Assembly (NCBI GenBank): GCA_021234155.1
Contig: JAJEKV010000079.1
Location: 1,928,789 to 1,992,788, forward strand
Direction: 5' to 3'
Source of the DNA: Isoetes taiwanensis
Lineage: Eukaryota; Streptophyta; Lycopodiopsida; Isoetales; Isoetaceae
DNA: 64,000 bases
The notes beneath the pieces were generated by a model, which was given only the letters and a program-made list of their open reading frames with translations, ran no database searches and was not told the DNA's origin. Positions 43,468-56,309 of this stretch are shown here, one piece after another. A program made the translations under genes and the position numbers. The number at the start of each line of letters is the position of its first letter. The first letter of the stretch is position 1.

Positions 43468-44960
43468 CTACATGATCCTCTGCAATTTTTGCACCATCTG
43501 GGGCTCCCTGTGGATCTGCAGAACGCAGTGTACAGACTGTACGAGAGCTGCACAGGCCGCATGCAACCGGAAGGACAGTCATTTGCCAGCAGCATTGGAG
43601 TTAGGCAAGGTTGTCCTCTCTCACCCACACTCTTTGGACTTTACATTGACCAGTTGGAAGCCTGGCTTGCTGCCAATGGGGGGGACGGTATACAGCTCTT
43701 GCACCAGGTCATCCGGCAGCTCATCTATGCGGATGATGTGGACCTCTTGGCCCATACACCAGAGGGCATGCAGGCACACCTAGATGCCCTGGACACATTC
43801 TGCCAGGCGACGGACATGCGTGTCAACCTGGCCAAGACTAAGGTGGTCCTCATATCCTCCTCACGTCATCCAGCACCTCCGGCGCTCACTTATCAGGGGC
43901 AGATGGTAGAGGTCACACCCAGCTACAAGTACCTGGGGGTGGAATTTCCGTCCTCAATGTATTGGGATGCATCCATTCGCCTTCGGGTGACTGGAGGTTG
44001 GAAGGCGCTGTACGCAATGCAAAATAATAGTCACAGGGCAAAGCTGTATGACTGGGGCCACCAGTCACATTTGTTCTGGGCACTGGTGGAGCCAGTTCTT
44101 CTCTATGGGGTCGAGGTGTGGGGCCCAGTGGTGTCTTTGGCGACTTGGAACGACTTGGAGCAGGTCCAGAAGGCATTTTTGACGCGGGCACTTGGGGTCA
44201 AGCCCTCAGTTCCATATCAGATCTTGTTGCAGGAGACAGGATTCATGCCCCTGCAGCATGCGGCCCTCGATAGACACATTGTTTATTTCCAGAAGGTGGC
44301 CAGCATGGGCGACACTCGGCTCCCGCACTTGGCTTACGCTGTGGCGATGAGCCCGCAATGGCTCAGGCCTTGTTTGAAGGACAAGAGAGCCCAGTGGCTG
44401 GCGCGCTGGAACGTAGAGGCACATAGGTGCGTCCAGGTGCACACAGACGCCGGCCGGGATAGGCTGAGGGGGTACTTGGACTCTTGTTTCCTGGGGAAGC
44501 TCTGGGACCACAATGCTCTGGAACAGGTAAAGATGGCATACTACAAACAACACATAAACCCCACCCTGGTTCGAGTTGCCCATGAAGAAGCGCAGGATCA
44601 TCGCGTCCATTCGAACAGGGACCCACCATCTTCGGCTTGAGACGGGTCGGTAGATTGGAGAGCCGCGCCAGGACAGGCTTTGTGAGTGTTGCCCGCTGGG
44701 GGTTGTTGAAGATGATACCTCCAGGAGGTTTTGGATCTGCGGACTCACCTCTGTCCCCGCGCGCCTACCTGAGGTGCCGGGAATTCATGTGTATATGTAT
44801 ATTTGTACAGCTGCCAGCAGGCTTGTTGCTGCGACGGTTTTTTCCTCGTAAGGGGGTTTTTTAATCCGGATAGCAACGGGCTTGCTGCACTCGTGTAATT
44901 TGGGTCCCATAGGCTGATTGGCCTCCCCCGACGATAAAAGAACCTTCCTTCCTTCCTTCC
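43468..44960 (+). mobile_element. LINE, 5'-truncated, with RT and 3' UTR
   Basis: The copy starts inside the RT domain (LHHLGLPVDLQNAVYRLYE) and has an open frame to 44640. RT motifs are GVRQGCPLSPTLFGLYID (about 43595) and LIYADDVDLLAH (about 43720). A thumb/connection region with SYKYLGVEF and VLLYGVEVWGP follows. A frameshift near 44630 leads to LCECCPLGVVEDD, the Cys/His motif. The 3' UTR has the stem-loop core (44825-44877), GGGTCCCATAGGC, CGACGATAAAAG and a (CCTT)n tail at 44942-44963. Endonuclease and palm N-terminus are missing. It is the youngest-looking LINE copy here. Confidence 0.9.
44825..44877 (+). other. Stem-loop core, copy 3 (LINE 3' UTR)
   Basis: Arms GTTGCT and AGCAAC, extended outward by CAGCAGGCTT and GGGCTTGCTG. 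The core is shortened (TTTTTTCCTCGTAAGGGGG then TTTTTTAATCCGG), lacking the GAAA tip, but keeps both T-runs. Confidence 0.72.
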
Positions 44961-44964
44961 TCTC

Positions 44965-46740
44965 TTATAAATTCCCTTCCCATCTATGCATAGCATAAAG
45001 ATATGATGCATTTAATATTGGCAAAAACAAAATCTAGAAACAATTTAAGGCCCTAATGCACAATTATTATCTATAAAACCAACCTCGACGATAAAAAATC
45101 ATTCTCATTCTCATTCTAATACCAATTATTACGAGTAATTTCTTCTATCTGCAAAATCTGTAACTCAATTACATGAAGTCAGATATAACCTCAGAAAACT
45201 AGATCTCATGGCACAAATTCACTACCCAACTGGGCTCAGGCTTGCAAACAGTGCAAATGGGATCTATCTGGCTCTTCTCAATCCTGAGAATGTAACAGAG
45301 CAACTACTCTTTCCCCTAGGATTCCACCTTCAGTTATTAAGATATAAATCTAGGATCTGGCTCAAGACTTTATATTGGTATCTGGATTTAAATTTCCGAG
45401 AATTTGATTAAGTTTGGCAGGTTAACCTTCTCTGGGATATCTACGATTTCTAGAAACATGCTTAAACAATGACTTGACATTTGATTGGCAATTGAATGAA
45501 TAGACCATCTTTCTTTTGTAGCTTCTACCTCCACGATTATAGAATTCATATGTTTCTTATGCTATTCAGATCTTTTTGGAAAGATTTACCTGTGGCTCAA
45601 ATTGACTTGCCTTAGCTTATAATGGATAGATGCTTCTGAATCGAATTGCAGTTAGGCCTATCCGGCTCGCATTGGTCTTTAAACGGTCACTACTACTATA
45701 GCAATCAATTGTTAACACCATTGATTTGATATAATGTTTTGTAGCTTTTTTGAGGCTTACTAATTTTTAGAATGTTTAGTGCTTTAACTCAATTCTTAAC
45801 ACTAGACATGTCCCGTAATGGACCATTAAAGGGCATTTTGAAGGTTCACAAAAAAAATCATATAAAATCAAGGACGCAAAAACTAGCAAACCCTTTCTAG
45901 AAGTTCATATATGCCAATCATGCTTCACATGAAAAATACACAAAAATGTATCAGCTCCCATTCTTGTGAGTTATGCTCAAGCAAACCCAAGGGGATCAAG
46001 TACCAAAAGCTTCATGTTCACACAAAGTAAAATTGTCTTGATGTAAAGATTTTTTTGATTTTTTTGGTTATAATGCTATTTTTCTATACGAGATATAGAG
46101 CAAGGCACAAAAAACTACATCTCAATTTGATGCCTGTGAAGGAAGATAGAGCAATTCAAACATGACAGGATCAAAACTGTCTTCCTCCTTCTAAGAACTA
46201 GTACTGATTCCCAGAAAGCAGTTGTATTATAAAATAACAACTTTCAGAAGGAGATCAATTTTGAGTTCAAATTTGGCGTATAAGTAGTTCACGAGATCCT
46301 CCATTCTAGAAAAATGTTTGGTGAGTTTGAATTTGACGTTTTGACTTTTATTTCTATTTTCAATTTTAGGGAATTTATACAAATGGATAACATTGCTATA
46401 TGGTTGTCCTCCAAAAAATCACATTATAAAAGTTTATAAAGATGTGAAACCAGTGCAAAACAAGCTCGTAAAAAGAGCAAAAGACATGGTAAAAAAAAAT
46501 AAAAAACCATATCTGTACCTGCCCATTACTGGTCCATAGTTCATTCAAAAATTGATAATATCCTTGTGTTAGTCCATTTCAAGTTAAGTTTTGGGACACG
46601 AGTAGCTCTTAGACCACTTTATTCAAAAAAAATATTTGTTGCTCATTAGCTTGAGGATTACACTAGGATAGATAGCATCAATTATATTATGTCTTCCATG
46701 TTTATTCTAGATTTGTGACCTAAGGTGTGACTCTATAAAA
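44965..46740. other. No gene seen; one short SINE/LINE tail
   Basis: AT-rich. CTCGACGATAAAAAATC followed by a CATTCT repeat at 45086-45118 is the tail end of another 3' fragment of the LINE/SINE group. No supported gene. Confidence 0.45.
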
Positions 46741-49700
46741 TCCCATCGATCCGAGCCATCGGATCGCCATTCTGGGAAGGGACGAGCGCCTATATTAGGC
46801 CATTTTCATTTTGGCTCGGTTATCGGCGTCTTCTCACAGCAGCTCTTCTTCTCCTCTCGTGGCTTCCCTCCCTTCATGCAGCATCTTTTTCCTTGTCCAT
46901 TGCTTCCTCTCTTCATCATCTTGCTCCTCTTCCTCTTCTGTTATCTTCTTCACCTTTATCCCCATCCTTTCCAGGCTGGTTGTACATCCCTTTGCGGGCT
47001 TGTTCTAGACAGGATTGCTTTGCCCATTTCTACCAAATCACTCTGTGTCTTGCTTGTATTTTTAATGTTTTTGTTTTTGTTTTTTAGAACTTCTTACAGA
47101 TTGACATTCAAGAATTCACGCCATATCGGTACTTCCTCATCACGATTTCAAGTTGGGTTGCAGTGGTCAGAGTGGCATTTTTACTGAGGGCAGATTTGGC
47201 ATCTTGGGGATCCGGATCGACGATTCGTTGTCCAATCCATCTGTTGGGTTGGATTTCGGCCAGGCTGATTGACGTACAGGACGGGAGCAGGGTTGGAACT
47301 GCATGCAACCTCTGCTTCTTAGCTTTTCCGTCCTTTATTTGCTTATCTTCTTCTTCAATTGGACGTTTGTCCGGTAGAGGTATGGCATTTCCACAGATTC
47401 TGATGCAACACACAGTCCACAGTCCTATCACTTCATGCAAACAGTTCTATCACTTATGGAGTGTGGTTTTCCTTGAATTCTGAGGCATGCACAAAGCTTT
47501 TATAGATGGATTTCTAACGCAATTTGTTTCCCAAGCAGGGTGATCGGATTCAGCTGTATGATCATCTGCTTCGTTTCTTCTTTATCTTTCCAACAGTAGG
47601 ACATTTGTTGCACCACATGCTTTCCCTGCAAAGTACATGCTTGGTTTCTGCCTTAGGTTCACTTGGTCACAGGCCAATCAAGTTAGCAATCAGTCCAACT
47701 GCATAGGGAATTGGACACATCGGGAATCTTGCCGGGATCGTGATGGGTCGATCTGGTAGCTGGACTGAACTCGATTGATCGGCATCCAATCTCTTCTTGT
47801 TGTTGTTCCTACATGGTAGCTTGATTTCCCATCTCGTTCCTCCCTTCTGCCCTCTGTTCTAGTACATAAATCAAGTTGCCTATTTGCCTAGCCTTCTCGC
47901 TTTGCCTCTTTCCCTATCGATCATCTTTAAGATCCTCAGCCCATTAGCTGCTTGCCGCTTCATCTCCCATACCTCTTCACGATCAATGGAACTGCATCGA
48001 CTTGTTGGAGCAGCTCAGACATCTAACATCTTTCTGCCCAGACATCTAGTTCCCTGACATAATCGGATTCTTGTATTGCAGTGGGCAACCTGGAATTGTT
48101 GAACTTCCAGCCTGGATCACATGCGACGGACCAGAGACTGGAGAGGATCCGCTTGTTTATTTCTTGGCTGGCTCATCTCAACTAAGTATCTACTGCCTAT
48201 GCATGCCAAGTATCTGCTCGCAGCTCGCCTATCCATGCTGCTGGCTGTTAAGTTACACTGTTACACAGGCTTTTTGCACAGGCAAGTTTTTTGCACTTCT
48301 CTATATTTCAAATCAAGTTCCCATATCGATGTATTTGAGTCTCTGTTGGGTTAGTGCCTTATTACCTTCTACACCATGGTGTTGTCCATTACAGTTGTCG
48401 TTTTAGCTTTGATGTAAGGCGTGGCCTTGTTATCTTCTACACCAGGGTCGAGTCATGATGCTTTGTTGCTTTAGCTTGAATTGGCCATGTTCGACGTTCT
48501 TGCTAATTTATGTTTCTTATTTTTTCGGTGTATAATACCAAGTTCCAGGGTGATATATTCTTTTCATTTTTGCACAACCTGTAGTTCAATCCATCGGCTC
48601 CTGCAATCCGACTGTTCAAATGGCGGCCTCAAGACTCCTGCAGACCTGCCTCCCGATCTGGCTTTTCAATTCAATCTGCATCTATATTTCCTATTCTGCT
48701 TTTATCTTTTTCTTTTTATACTTGGCCGCACCTGGCTTTACACCTTTTTTCCACATGTGTAATAGTTCAACAACTCCCATAGCTGCCATAGGGCCAGAGA
48801 TTCCGTCCTCTCCTCTTACTTTTTTACAGAAATGCTTTAGGTTGGCGACACTATTTCAGAATTTGCTCCATCGAATGCTCTATCTCTTTTTTGTTTACGC
48901 ATGTTTGCCTCTTTTTTACGAATGGAGAAAAATCTGTAGATTTGTTAAACGATGCAGATGTTTTGACTGGTTCTATATCATACATTGGCTTTCATGGGGT
49001 GTTTTGGGCATGCCGTATCCAACTTGTTGCTTAATCTTCATTTATTTGCATTTTGATTTTATCCTTGGGTTGTCCACTGTGCTTTAGGAATTTCCTTGCT
49101 TATTCTCGTAGATCATCATTGTGAGCGTAGGTGAACAAATGTCGTTGTTGGATAAAAGGCCTTTGGATTTTGTCAATTGTTCGTGGTTCTGGGTTCGTCC
49201 ATGTCTCTTAGCCTTTTATGTTTCCTTAGCTCACAATTTTTATATTGTTCAAGCCGTTTTATGTTTTAGTTAGCTGCCTACATCATTATTTTCAACTATT
49301 GTTCATGGGGATTTGGTTTGGGATTTGCATTTAATTATGGGTTTGGCATCTTTTTCTTCTCATTTGTGCTTACTGGGACTTTTGACGCTACGATATGCAT
49401 GATCATTTGCCTATATTGGATCATCTCATTTATCTGGCGTTTGTTCCTCTTTTCACCATATTTTCTCCATCGGTTTCTATTTGTCTTATGCCCCTATTTT
49501 ACTTATCATGGTCTTTTCATAGCCTTTGATTTTTTATAATGGTTACATAGGTTATCTTATGCCCCTTTTACATATACCCTCGGAGGGAATTACGAGTCAC
49601 ATTTACATTATATTTTCTATCATTTGGATGTCCCTTTTCTTTTTCCTATGCGGGGTTTTCGATTGTTATGTTTTTCTCATGTCTTATTCATAATTGCATT

Positions 49701-49792
49701 AGAATATGAGGCATCTAGGGGCTTTTGTTTTAGGGGGTGGTTTTTCCCTCCCATGTTATCTATTTCGTATGTTACCTTTTCCAAGTTGATGG

Positions 49793-50243
49793 ACAACCAA
49801 CACATAACTACCATTAACATTAATTATCACAACCATTGGATCCAACACATTTAAATTAAAATCCCCCTTAAACCCCCTTTGGTTTGGGTGCATATTCACA
49901 CGAGGGGTGACTCCAGGCAACGAGAGATGTTGGATAGGCATATTCACCCCTTATTCCTTAATCTACACCGTACGTAAAATTCCTCGTTTGTGGGGTATGC
50001 AAGTACAAAATTTGCTATACTGTATAACAAGATTTGCAAAATACTTTAAGATTTGAAGCAAAATACTATATGGTGTTGATTTTGTACGTGCAAAATATAA
50101 TTATAAGAGCTCTCGCTGCCCTACGTCACCCCCCGTGTGAATATGCACCCAAACCAAAGGGGGTTTAAGGGGGATTTTAATTTAAATACGTTGGATCCAA
50201 TGGTTGTGATAATTAATGTTAATGGTAGTTATGTGTTCGTTGT
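49793..50243. mobile_element. MITE with 118-bp terminal inverted repeats
   Basis: 49793-49910 and 50126-50243 are inverse complements with only a handful of mismatches (ACATAACTACCATTAACATT against AATGTTAATGGTAGTTATGT). The centre (49911-50125) is AT-rich and non-coding. The arms start ACAAC. No clear target duplication, so the superfamily is open. Confidence 0.88.
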
Positions 50244-50257
50244 TATATTAAAAAAAA

Positions 50258-50281
50258 TTTTGGGCCCTTCGGGCCCTAAAA
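50258..50281. other. GGGCCC hairpin with A/T flanks
   Basis: GGGCCC, loop TTC, GGGCCC, flanked by TTTT and AAAA, 15 bp after the MITE. It looks like a small fold-back or the 3' hairpin of another element. Confidence 0.5.
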
Positions 50282-51555
50282 AAACCAAACATATGTAAAA
50301 ACATGTAGCAATATGTAATATCTAATATCTAGCATTATAACAAAAAAAAAAAAAAAAAAAAAAAACTAATATGAAGCCTGAGTAACTATAATATTATAGC
50401 ATAATGTAACTTAATTACATACGCTTTAAAAGCATATTATTTAAAAATTTATTAAGCCATTGAAGACAGCAAGAGTATTATAGCAATTTTGAAGCACTCA
50501 AAATAGATAGCGGCTTAAGATACGATATACATCTTCGTTGATTTGCCTATCAAACAGTCTGCAGAGGGCAGTTAGCCTATTTACTTGCGCACGTAAACCC
50601 AACCAACCAACCAACCATAATAACAACACATCAATAGGGTCTTCGCCATGCGTAGGTGGTGGTTGCGCTGATGGTGGCAGGACTAATTGAACTTGATCTT
50701 CATTTATTGGATTCTCTAGTACAGTAATGTTGGATCAACATCATGTTGACTTCAGGCATCGAAGAAATGTCATGTGGAATTGATGGATTGAGAGATTCTA
50801 TAGTCTGCATGAACGTAAAGGAAAGAAATTGGTTAGATTGATATTAATTTAGAAAATAGAATTTTACTAGTGAAATAAAATTGAATCAATAAAAGCTTTT
50901 GACACTGATATGCTCTACAATAATGTTTTATTCACAAACCTTTAGTAACAAAATAAAATTGAATCAAATAAAAGCTTTAGACATTGATATGCTTGACAAT
51001 AATGTTTTATTCACAAACCATTGCATGAAAGACAACAACATCAACGTTACTCTGCAGTAACAATTGGTGAGGTTCATAAAGAACTTAGTGACACTTTCTC
51101 ACGGGTTGCCTGGCTTTGGTTTAACAAGTGAAGAGAATCGGCCAGTTTGGTGATGTGGAGTAGGTTTCCTGTAACAGTCAGTGAAGCGAGATCAAGGATA
51201 GAGGTTTTGAAGCAAGCTTGCTCTGTTAGCATTCCACGTGTTGTTACTTCAGCTACAGCTATTTCTCTTTCACAATGAAACCATTGTTTATCAATCCATA
51301 TGATTTTGGATGCTCCATATGGCCACTATTTGACTGATCTGCACGACTTAGAAAGCGGCATGGAATAATCCGCCTGTTGTGTGCACAAGAATCCATTTGT
51401 TGATTGAAGCTAAAGGCTGGTTACTATGAATAATCCAGCAGGCCAGGATATCCAAGAAGTTGGAAGCAAACAGAGGGCCTCTTTTAGAATCTGCAATAAA
51501 TCTTAGAACAGACAAAGTGAAGGAAACAAAGGCGGGTTTTGCAGCATTGCATTGT
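50282..51555. other. No gene seen; poly(A) run and short duplication
   Basis: A run of about 25 A at 50342-50365 may be the tail of a retroposed copy. AAATAAAATTGAATCAA with AAAGCTTTTGACA-type text occurs at 50873-50903 and 50949-50979, a local duplication. No ORF supported. Confidence 0.4.
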
Positions 51556-51713
51556 AGAATCAGAAAACCAATATCTTGTAAAAAAATACCATTATATTAA
51601 CTGAAGAAACATTAAATAAACAAATACCTTTGTAAATGTGAGCAAAAAATCCATCTCGTGATAACCTTCCATCAGCAAACATCCACTCCGGCAACAAGAA
51701 TCCAGAGGGCAAG

Positions 51714-51815
51714 TACACATGCACATGCGCATGCACATGCACATGCACATGCACAAGCACAATACACATGCACATGCACATGCACACACGTGCACATGCA
51801 CGTGCACATGCATAC
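51714..51815. repeat. (CACATG)n microsatellite
   Basis: About 100 bp of CACATG/CACGTG-type hexamers, alternating purine and pyrimidine, a sequence type able to adopt Z-DNA. The ORFs MCMHVHV... on either strand are products of this repeat. Confidence 0.9.
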
Positions 51816-52031
51816 ACATGCGCAGTGTTCATGCACAAACATGCAGAGAAAGACAACAACCCTCGGATTGTTTCAGCCAACGAAAATTAACGGCCCATAA
51901 AGGGTGCACTCTAGAAATACTATTTAGTACACCTCAATGAATACAACAACGAAATCATAGAAAAACCATGTGAAAAAGCGTATAAAAAACAAAAAGTAAC
52001 CCCCTGTTATTATGCTACATATTCATGGTTG

Positions 52032-52850
52032 TTTTCGGATTTTTCTTCTTTGCACTTGTGTTTTTATCGTGGATTCGATGCACCATACTATTTAAATGGG
52101 TCTATGCTCTCCTCGCGCGGTTTTTCTCTTGTTTATGTTCTGGCTCACTTTTTACCTCGTTTTCGTCTTGTGGTCGTTTACTTGGGATGTTGTCTTGTTT
52201 TCATAATTCTACGTTGCAGTCTCTTGGTTTATTATCTTTTTATTGCCTATAGATTTGTGGCCACCATCTTCCGGGTTGCATTTGTCTTTTTTACATTGAT
52301 GCATTCCATTTCTATGGTAGGTTGCAGTATGGCCTCAATTGCGTGTTATTTCTCCGACATGTATCTTTTTTGTATGTTATTGTGGTTCCCCTGTGGTTAT
52401 ATGTGGCATTCTTTTCTGTGTTTAGGATTTCCCCATGGTGGTTTGGGTTTTATCTTTTGCACTTGTGTTTGTATCTTACGTGTGATGCACTACACTTGGC
52501 TCAGGTGGTATACGTTATTCGGGTGGTATTATCTTCTACATTCTAGGTTTCCCATAGTTGTTGGGTTTTATTTTTTGCACTTGTGGTTTATCTTGTTTTT
52601 TGATGCATCGCACTCTTCAACAGTTGTCTGGGTTATTCCGGTTGATTTTCTTGTTTATGTTCTGGTCCGCATTTTTACTTTAGTTTTTTTTCTGTGGCCT
52701 ATGTGTTGTTTCCTCGGGCTATGCTGTTGTTTTTCTATTTTATATGCTGCATTCTCATGGTTTCATTCTTTTGATTGCCCGAGATTTATTCACCACATTT
52801 GCCAGGTTGCACTTTGTCTTTTTATGTCTGTTGCCAGTTGTTTAAATATT
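52032..52850 (+). repeat. Degenerate tandem repeats inside family A
   Basis: Starts like TTTTGCACTTGTG..TATC...GATGCA occur at about 52050, 52455 and 52575, and CTTGTTTATGTTCTGG at 52129 and 52650, followed by further parallel text. The long open frame 52029-52859 arises from this A-poor repetition. Confidence 0.55.
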
Positions 52851-53149
52851 GTTACCTGACTTGTGTATGCCATCTTAGTTATTTTCAATATTGCTACATG
52901 GCTTGTGTTCCCAGTATTCCATATGTTGGGGGTTTTTTGCTTAGGGTCATGTCGATGCTTGTTGTTCACATATTTACTATGGTAAGTTCCTTTGTAGTAT
53001 TCTTTTATGAGTATTGATTTTTGATGGTTCTTATGAGTACTATACCGGGTTCTCTTCTTGTTTTCGCATCTAGAGTTGCCTTTGACATTGCTAGACATAA
53101 TGGGACCTACTCTACGATCAATGGAAACATTTTTTGTATCATATGGTGG

Positions 53150-53370
53150 TTCCTTCATTTTGCTTAGATACATGCATTTTTTCTATGTGCTAGATGATTT
53201 TTATTCTATTGATTTTTTTATGGGCTATGGCTCCTCCGTTTTGCTTAGATACATGCATTTTATGTGTTCGATGATTTTTCTTCTATTGGTTCTTTATGGG
53301 CTTTAGGTTGGTGGACCGATATCTCTGCCACTTTTTCATCACGTGGTGGCTTGCTCAATTTTATCTAGAT
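53150..53370 (+). repeat. ~80-bp tandem repeats
   Basis: TTTTGCTTAGATACATGCATTTT occurs at about 53157 and 53237, and a relative (ATCTAGATACATGAATG) near 53363, each followed by GATGATTTTT or similar text. Confidence 0.6.
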
Positions 53371-54237
53371 ACATGAATGTGGGTATTTTCCATTTCTATA
53401 GGAGGATTGGTTATTTATCATGAATCAACTCTTTTGGACTGTGTACATATGTCCCTGATAGAAGCAATGTAGAGCCAATGTAGAGACATGTAGAGATAAT
53501 GTCGATGTCCCTTAGTGATCTTATGACCCTTGTTGCTAGGGGCTACCGAGTCCTATTTGGCACCTTGTCGTTTGGCGTTGTGTTCTTGCAATTGTTCTTT
53601 TCAGTTTTCGGTTTTCTGGCCTTAGTATTACACGTCATTTGTATTTGTGCTATTTAGCTTTTTCTGGATACGCCGCATGTTGCGTTTGACACTTCCTTAT
53701 ACTCATTCAACTTTTCACATTCTTCTCTTTGCCATGTTTTTTGCACTTTGTCATGTTTTTGCATTTGCGGGCTCTTTTGCACCATATTTATCCTTTGAAG
53801 CCTATTCACCTCATTGGTTTAAATTTCATGTCGTATTTTCATATTGTATATTCTTTCCTTGATTTTTTAGTTATGGGGAGTTTCTTCCATTATTTTGCCC
53901 TGCTCACTCGATCATTTTTCGTATCCTGCTTTCTGTCGGTATATAATCTGATGTGGTTTTGGGGATTATAGCATTGTTCATGTTGTTATTAAGGCGATCG
54001 TGTTTTACACTTTTTCTAGCTGTGGGGCTCTTGTCTGTGGTTATTTTCTTGTTGATTTGTTCATTGGCTTGCATTCCTCTTTTCTCGTATTTATCCTTGG
54101 GCTTAAAACATAACTTTAGTCTTTTTTGGGGACTTCATTTGTAGCTCGCTATCATTATGCATTGTGCTACCCTTATACATCATATTTGCTATTTAGCTAT
54201 ATTTGGACACAAATTTACATTTATCATGTGTTTTCTT

Positions 54238-54280
54238 CCACCCGCTGGGTGATGCTTTTCTCCAACCCTCGGGTGATGCT
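54238..54280 (+). repeat. CACC..GGTGATGCT mini-hairpins, pair
   Basis: CCACCCGCTGGGTGATGCT and CCAACCCTCGGGTGATGCT, the same motif as the six-copy array at 55739-55919. Confidence 0.7.
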
Positions 54281-55738
54281 ATCCCCTCTTTTTTCATGAA
54301 TTGTTGATTTTTTCTCATTTCTAATCGCTCACATCAATTTGGGATGCTTGTAGTTTTGCAGTTTGCCGCTTCACCATTATGCACATTCTTGTTCTCCTTA
54401 ATCGTTAATGGGTGCCTTCTACATGTTCCCATTCTTCTCGCGCTCACGGTCGTTGGCACTCCTCTTCGTCTCACCTTCGCTACGCGTTTCGTCACCTGAC
54501 TCGACACCTGGCGGTTCGCGGTGGCTGGGCTTATTGTTTATGAAGTTACGCCTCATTTTTTCTTTTACGTTGTGCTCCGAATTACCTTTAGTTTCCTTCT
54601 TGACCTTCCTTTTGCTTTCGATTGCTTTCGTATGTCTACATTCTTCTTGATCTCATCCCTCGTTTGCCAAAGTTTGTTTTCCTATTGGGGCCTTTATTCA
54701 TGGCTTTTTGCATATGGTATTTGTCCTCTGACATCACTACACATTTCTCCTATGCTACCCTGAACCGGACCTTGGCATTTTCACTCTCCTCATTATGAAC
54801 TTCTTTGCTTTAGACTTCTTGTTATCAACCTCTTTTTTCTTATTGACATTCCTCTGAGCTGGCTCATTCTGTTGGTGTTTGTCTTGTATTGGTAAGCTTT
54901 GAGACGTTTTTCATCGCCTTGTTGCCGGGGCGCTTCGTCATCATGGCGGCATGCTTTTCTTTTCATTGTTTTTTCTCTAATGTCCTTTTCTTTTTCAGGT
55001 CATTGAGCTGATACCGTCCATAGCGGTGGCTTCCGCTCTTCTTCTTGACCGTTTTCTCCCCACGGCTCGCTTCCATTCTTTGGTTTTTAAATCAGCGTGT
55101 AGCTTCGGACTTTTTGGGACCACGGTTTCCTTTCTCCTCCCCGCCACTCCAAAGCGAGACCAATTTGCCCGTGGTCATCACGATTTCTTTAGCTCGCTTG
55201 CCTTCATTCGCATGCCCCATCACTATCCTTGGCCCTAATTTCTACCGTTCCTATCATCTCTTGATCCTCCGTCCGTGACCCCTCTTTTTTCGCTCCTCTC
55301 CTTTCTCTCTGTGTCCTTTATCCTATCCGACTGCTCGGGGGTGGTGGCAGGAGTATCTTCTTGCTATCGGCTTCATCTGGAGGTTTCGCAACCACTAGGC
55401 TTATAGTTGAGGAAGTCCTTTGGTAGTCGGCCGGTTTTGTGTCTCTCGTGAGTCCCTTCCCAGAATCCCATCGATCCGAGCCATCGGATCGCCATTCTGG
55501 GAAGGGACGAGCGCCTATATTAGGCCATTTTCATTTTGGCTCGGTTATCGGCGTCTTCTCACAGCAGCTCTTCTTCTCCTCTCGTGGCTTCCCTCCCTCC
55601 CTTCCCGCCCTGCTGACGGTGGCGCATGAGTCTTTTTCATTTGTATTTTTTGTTGTTCATGCTTCTTTGTTGTTCTCCACCTGTGCGTGTTGCTATTCTT
55701 ATGTTTTTGTTCCATCGCCCTGCTATTCTTATGTTTCT

Positions 55739-55919
55739 CCACCTGCAGGTGATGCTATTTATTTCCACTTCGAGGGTGATGCATATTTTTACATGATGGT
55801 TCTCCACCCGTTGGGTGATGCTTTATGCTGTTTATTTCCACCTCGAGGGTGATGCATGTTTTTTACATAATGGTTCTCCACCTGCTGGGTGATGCTTTTT
55901 CCACCCTATGGGTGATGCT
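55739..55919 (+). repeat. CACC..GGTGATGCT mini-hairpin array (6 copies)
   Basis: CCACCTGCAGGTGATGCT, CCACTTCGAGGGTGATGC, CCACCCGTTGGGTGATGCT, CCACCTCGAGGGTGATGC, CCACCTGCTGGGTGATGCT and CCACCCTATGGGTGATGCT, spaced 22-40 bp apart. The flanks are fixed and the 4-6 central bases vary, mostly keeping CACC paired with GGTG or GGGTG. Confidence 0.8.
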
Positions 55920-56232
55920 ATCTTTTTCTGTTATGTTCTTTTTTCCTCTGTTTTCATTTTCGGACCTTCTTGGTGCAGCTTGTGCTGTTTGTTTTCTCTG
56001 ACCATTTACGGGTGTTCTTTTTGGGAGTTTTTTGGTATTGCTTGCAGGATTCCACCGTTTTCCGCCGTCTGCTGGGGTCCTGCTCTATTTCTGTTCGCCA
56101 TCACCCCTCTCCTTCGGTTCTCCATGGATACATTCGGGGGAGGCTTTCGCCGTTTGCTGGGGTCGTGCTCTATTTTGCGTTCGCCATCAACTCGTTTCTC
56201 TCCGTTCTCCAGGCAGCACATTCAAGGTTGTT

Positions 56233-56309
56233 GGCGACCATTTCTCATTAGGGTTTTCCTCGAAAACCCGAAAGGGCGGGGTTTTTTATCCCGATGAGAA
56301 GTTGTCGCC
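56233..56309 (+). other. Stem-loop core, copy 4 (in family A)
   Basis: Arms GGCGACCATTTCTCAT and ATGAGAAGTTGTCGCC form a long outer stem. The core text (TTTTCCTCGAAAACCCG, AAAGGGCGGGGTTTTTT) is identical to copy 1 over more than 40 bases while the outer stem differs. Confidence 0.82.

Larger units (their letters stand above)
46741..55466 (+). mobile_element. Family A element, long unit
   Basis: It starts TCCCAT, a perfect hairpin at 46747-46766 (CGATCCGA, GCCA, TCGGATCG), then ATTCTGGGAAGGGAC (46769-46783). It ends with the exact inverse GTCCCTTCCCAGAAT at 55452-55466, where the next unit begins at once. TATA-like CTATATTA lies at about 46791. The plus strand is T-rich and A-poor over 46800-49790 and 52020-55460, which leaves long accidental open frames in several phases. 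A block at 49793-52010 has the opposite skew and holds a MITE. No protein family recognised. Total 8.7 kb. Confidence 0.7.

Noticed and set aside
49793-50243. MITE arms as LTRs
   Set aside because: The arms are inverted, not direct, and the interior is too short and non-coding.
51592-51940. ORFs made of Cys/Met/His/Val or Thr/His/Ala repeats
   Set aside because: They are translations of the CACATG microsatellite.
46811-55852. Many plus-strand ORFs rich in Phe, Leu, Tyr and Ser within the long family A unit
   Set aside because: The strand is A-poor, so stop codons are rare by composition. The frames overlap in several phases, follow tandem repeats and show no motif.
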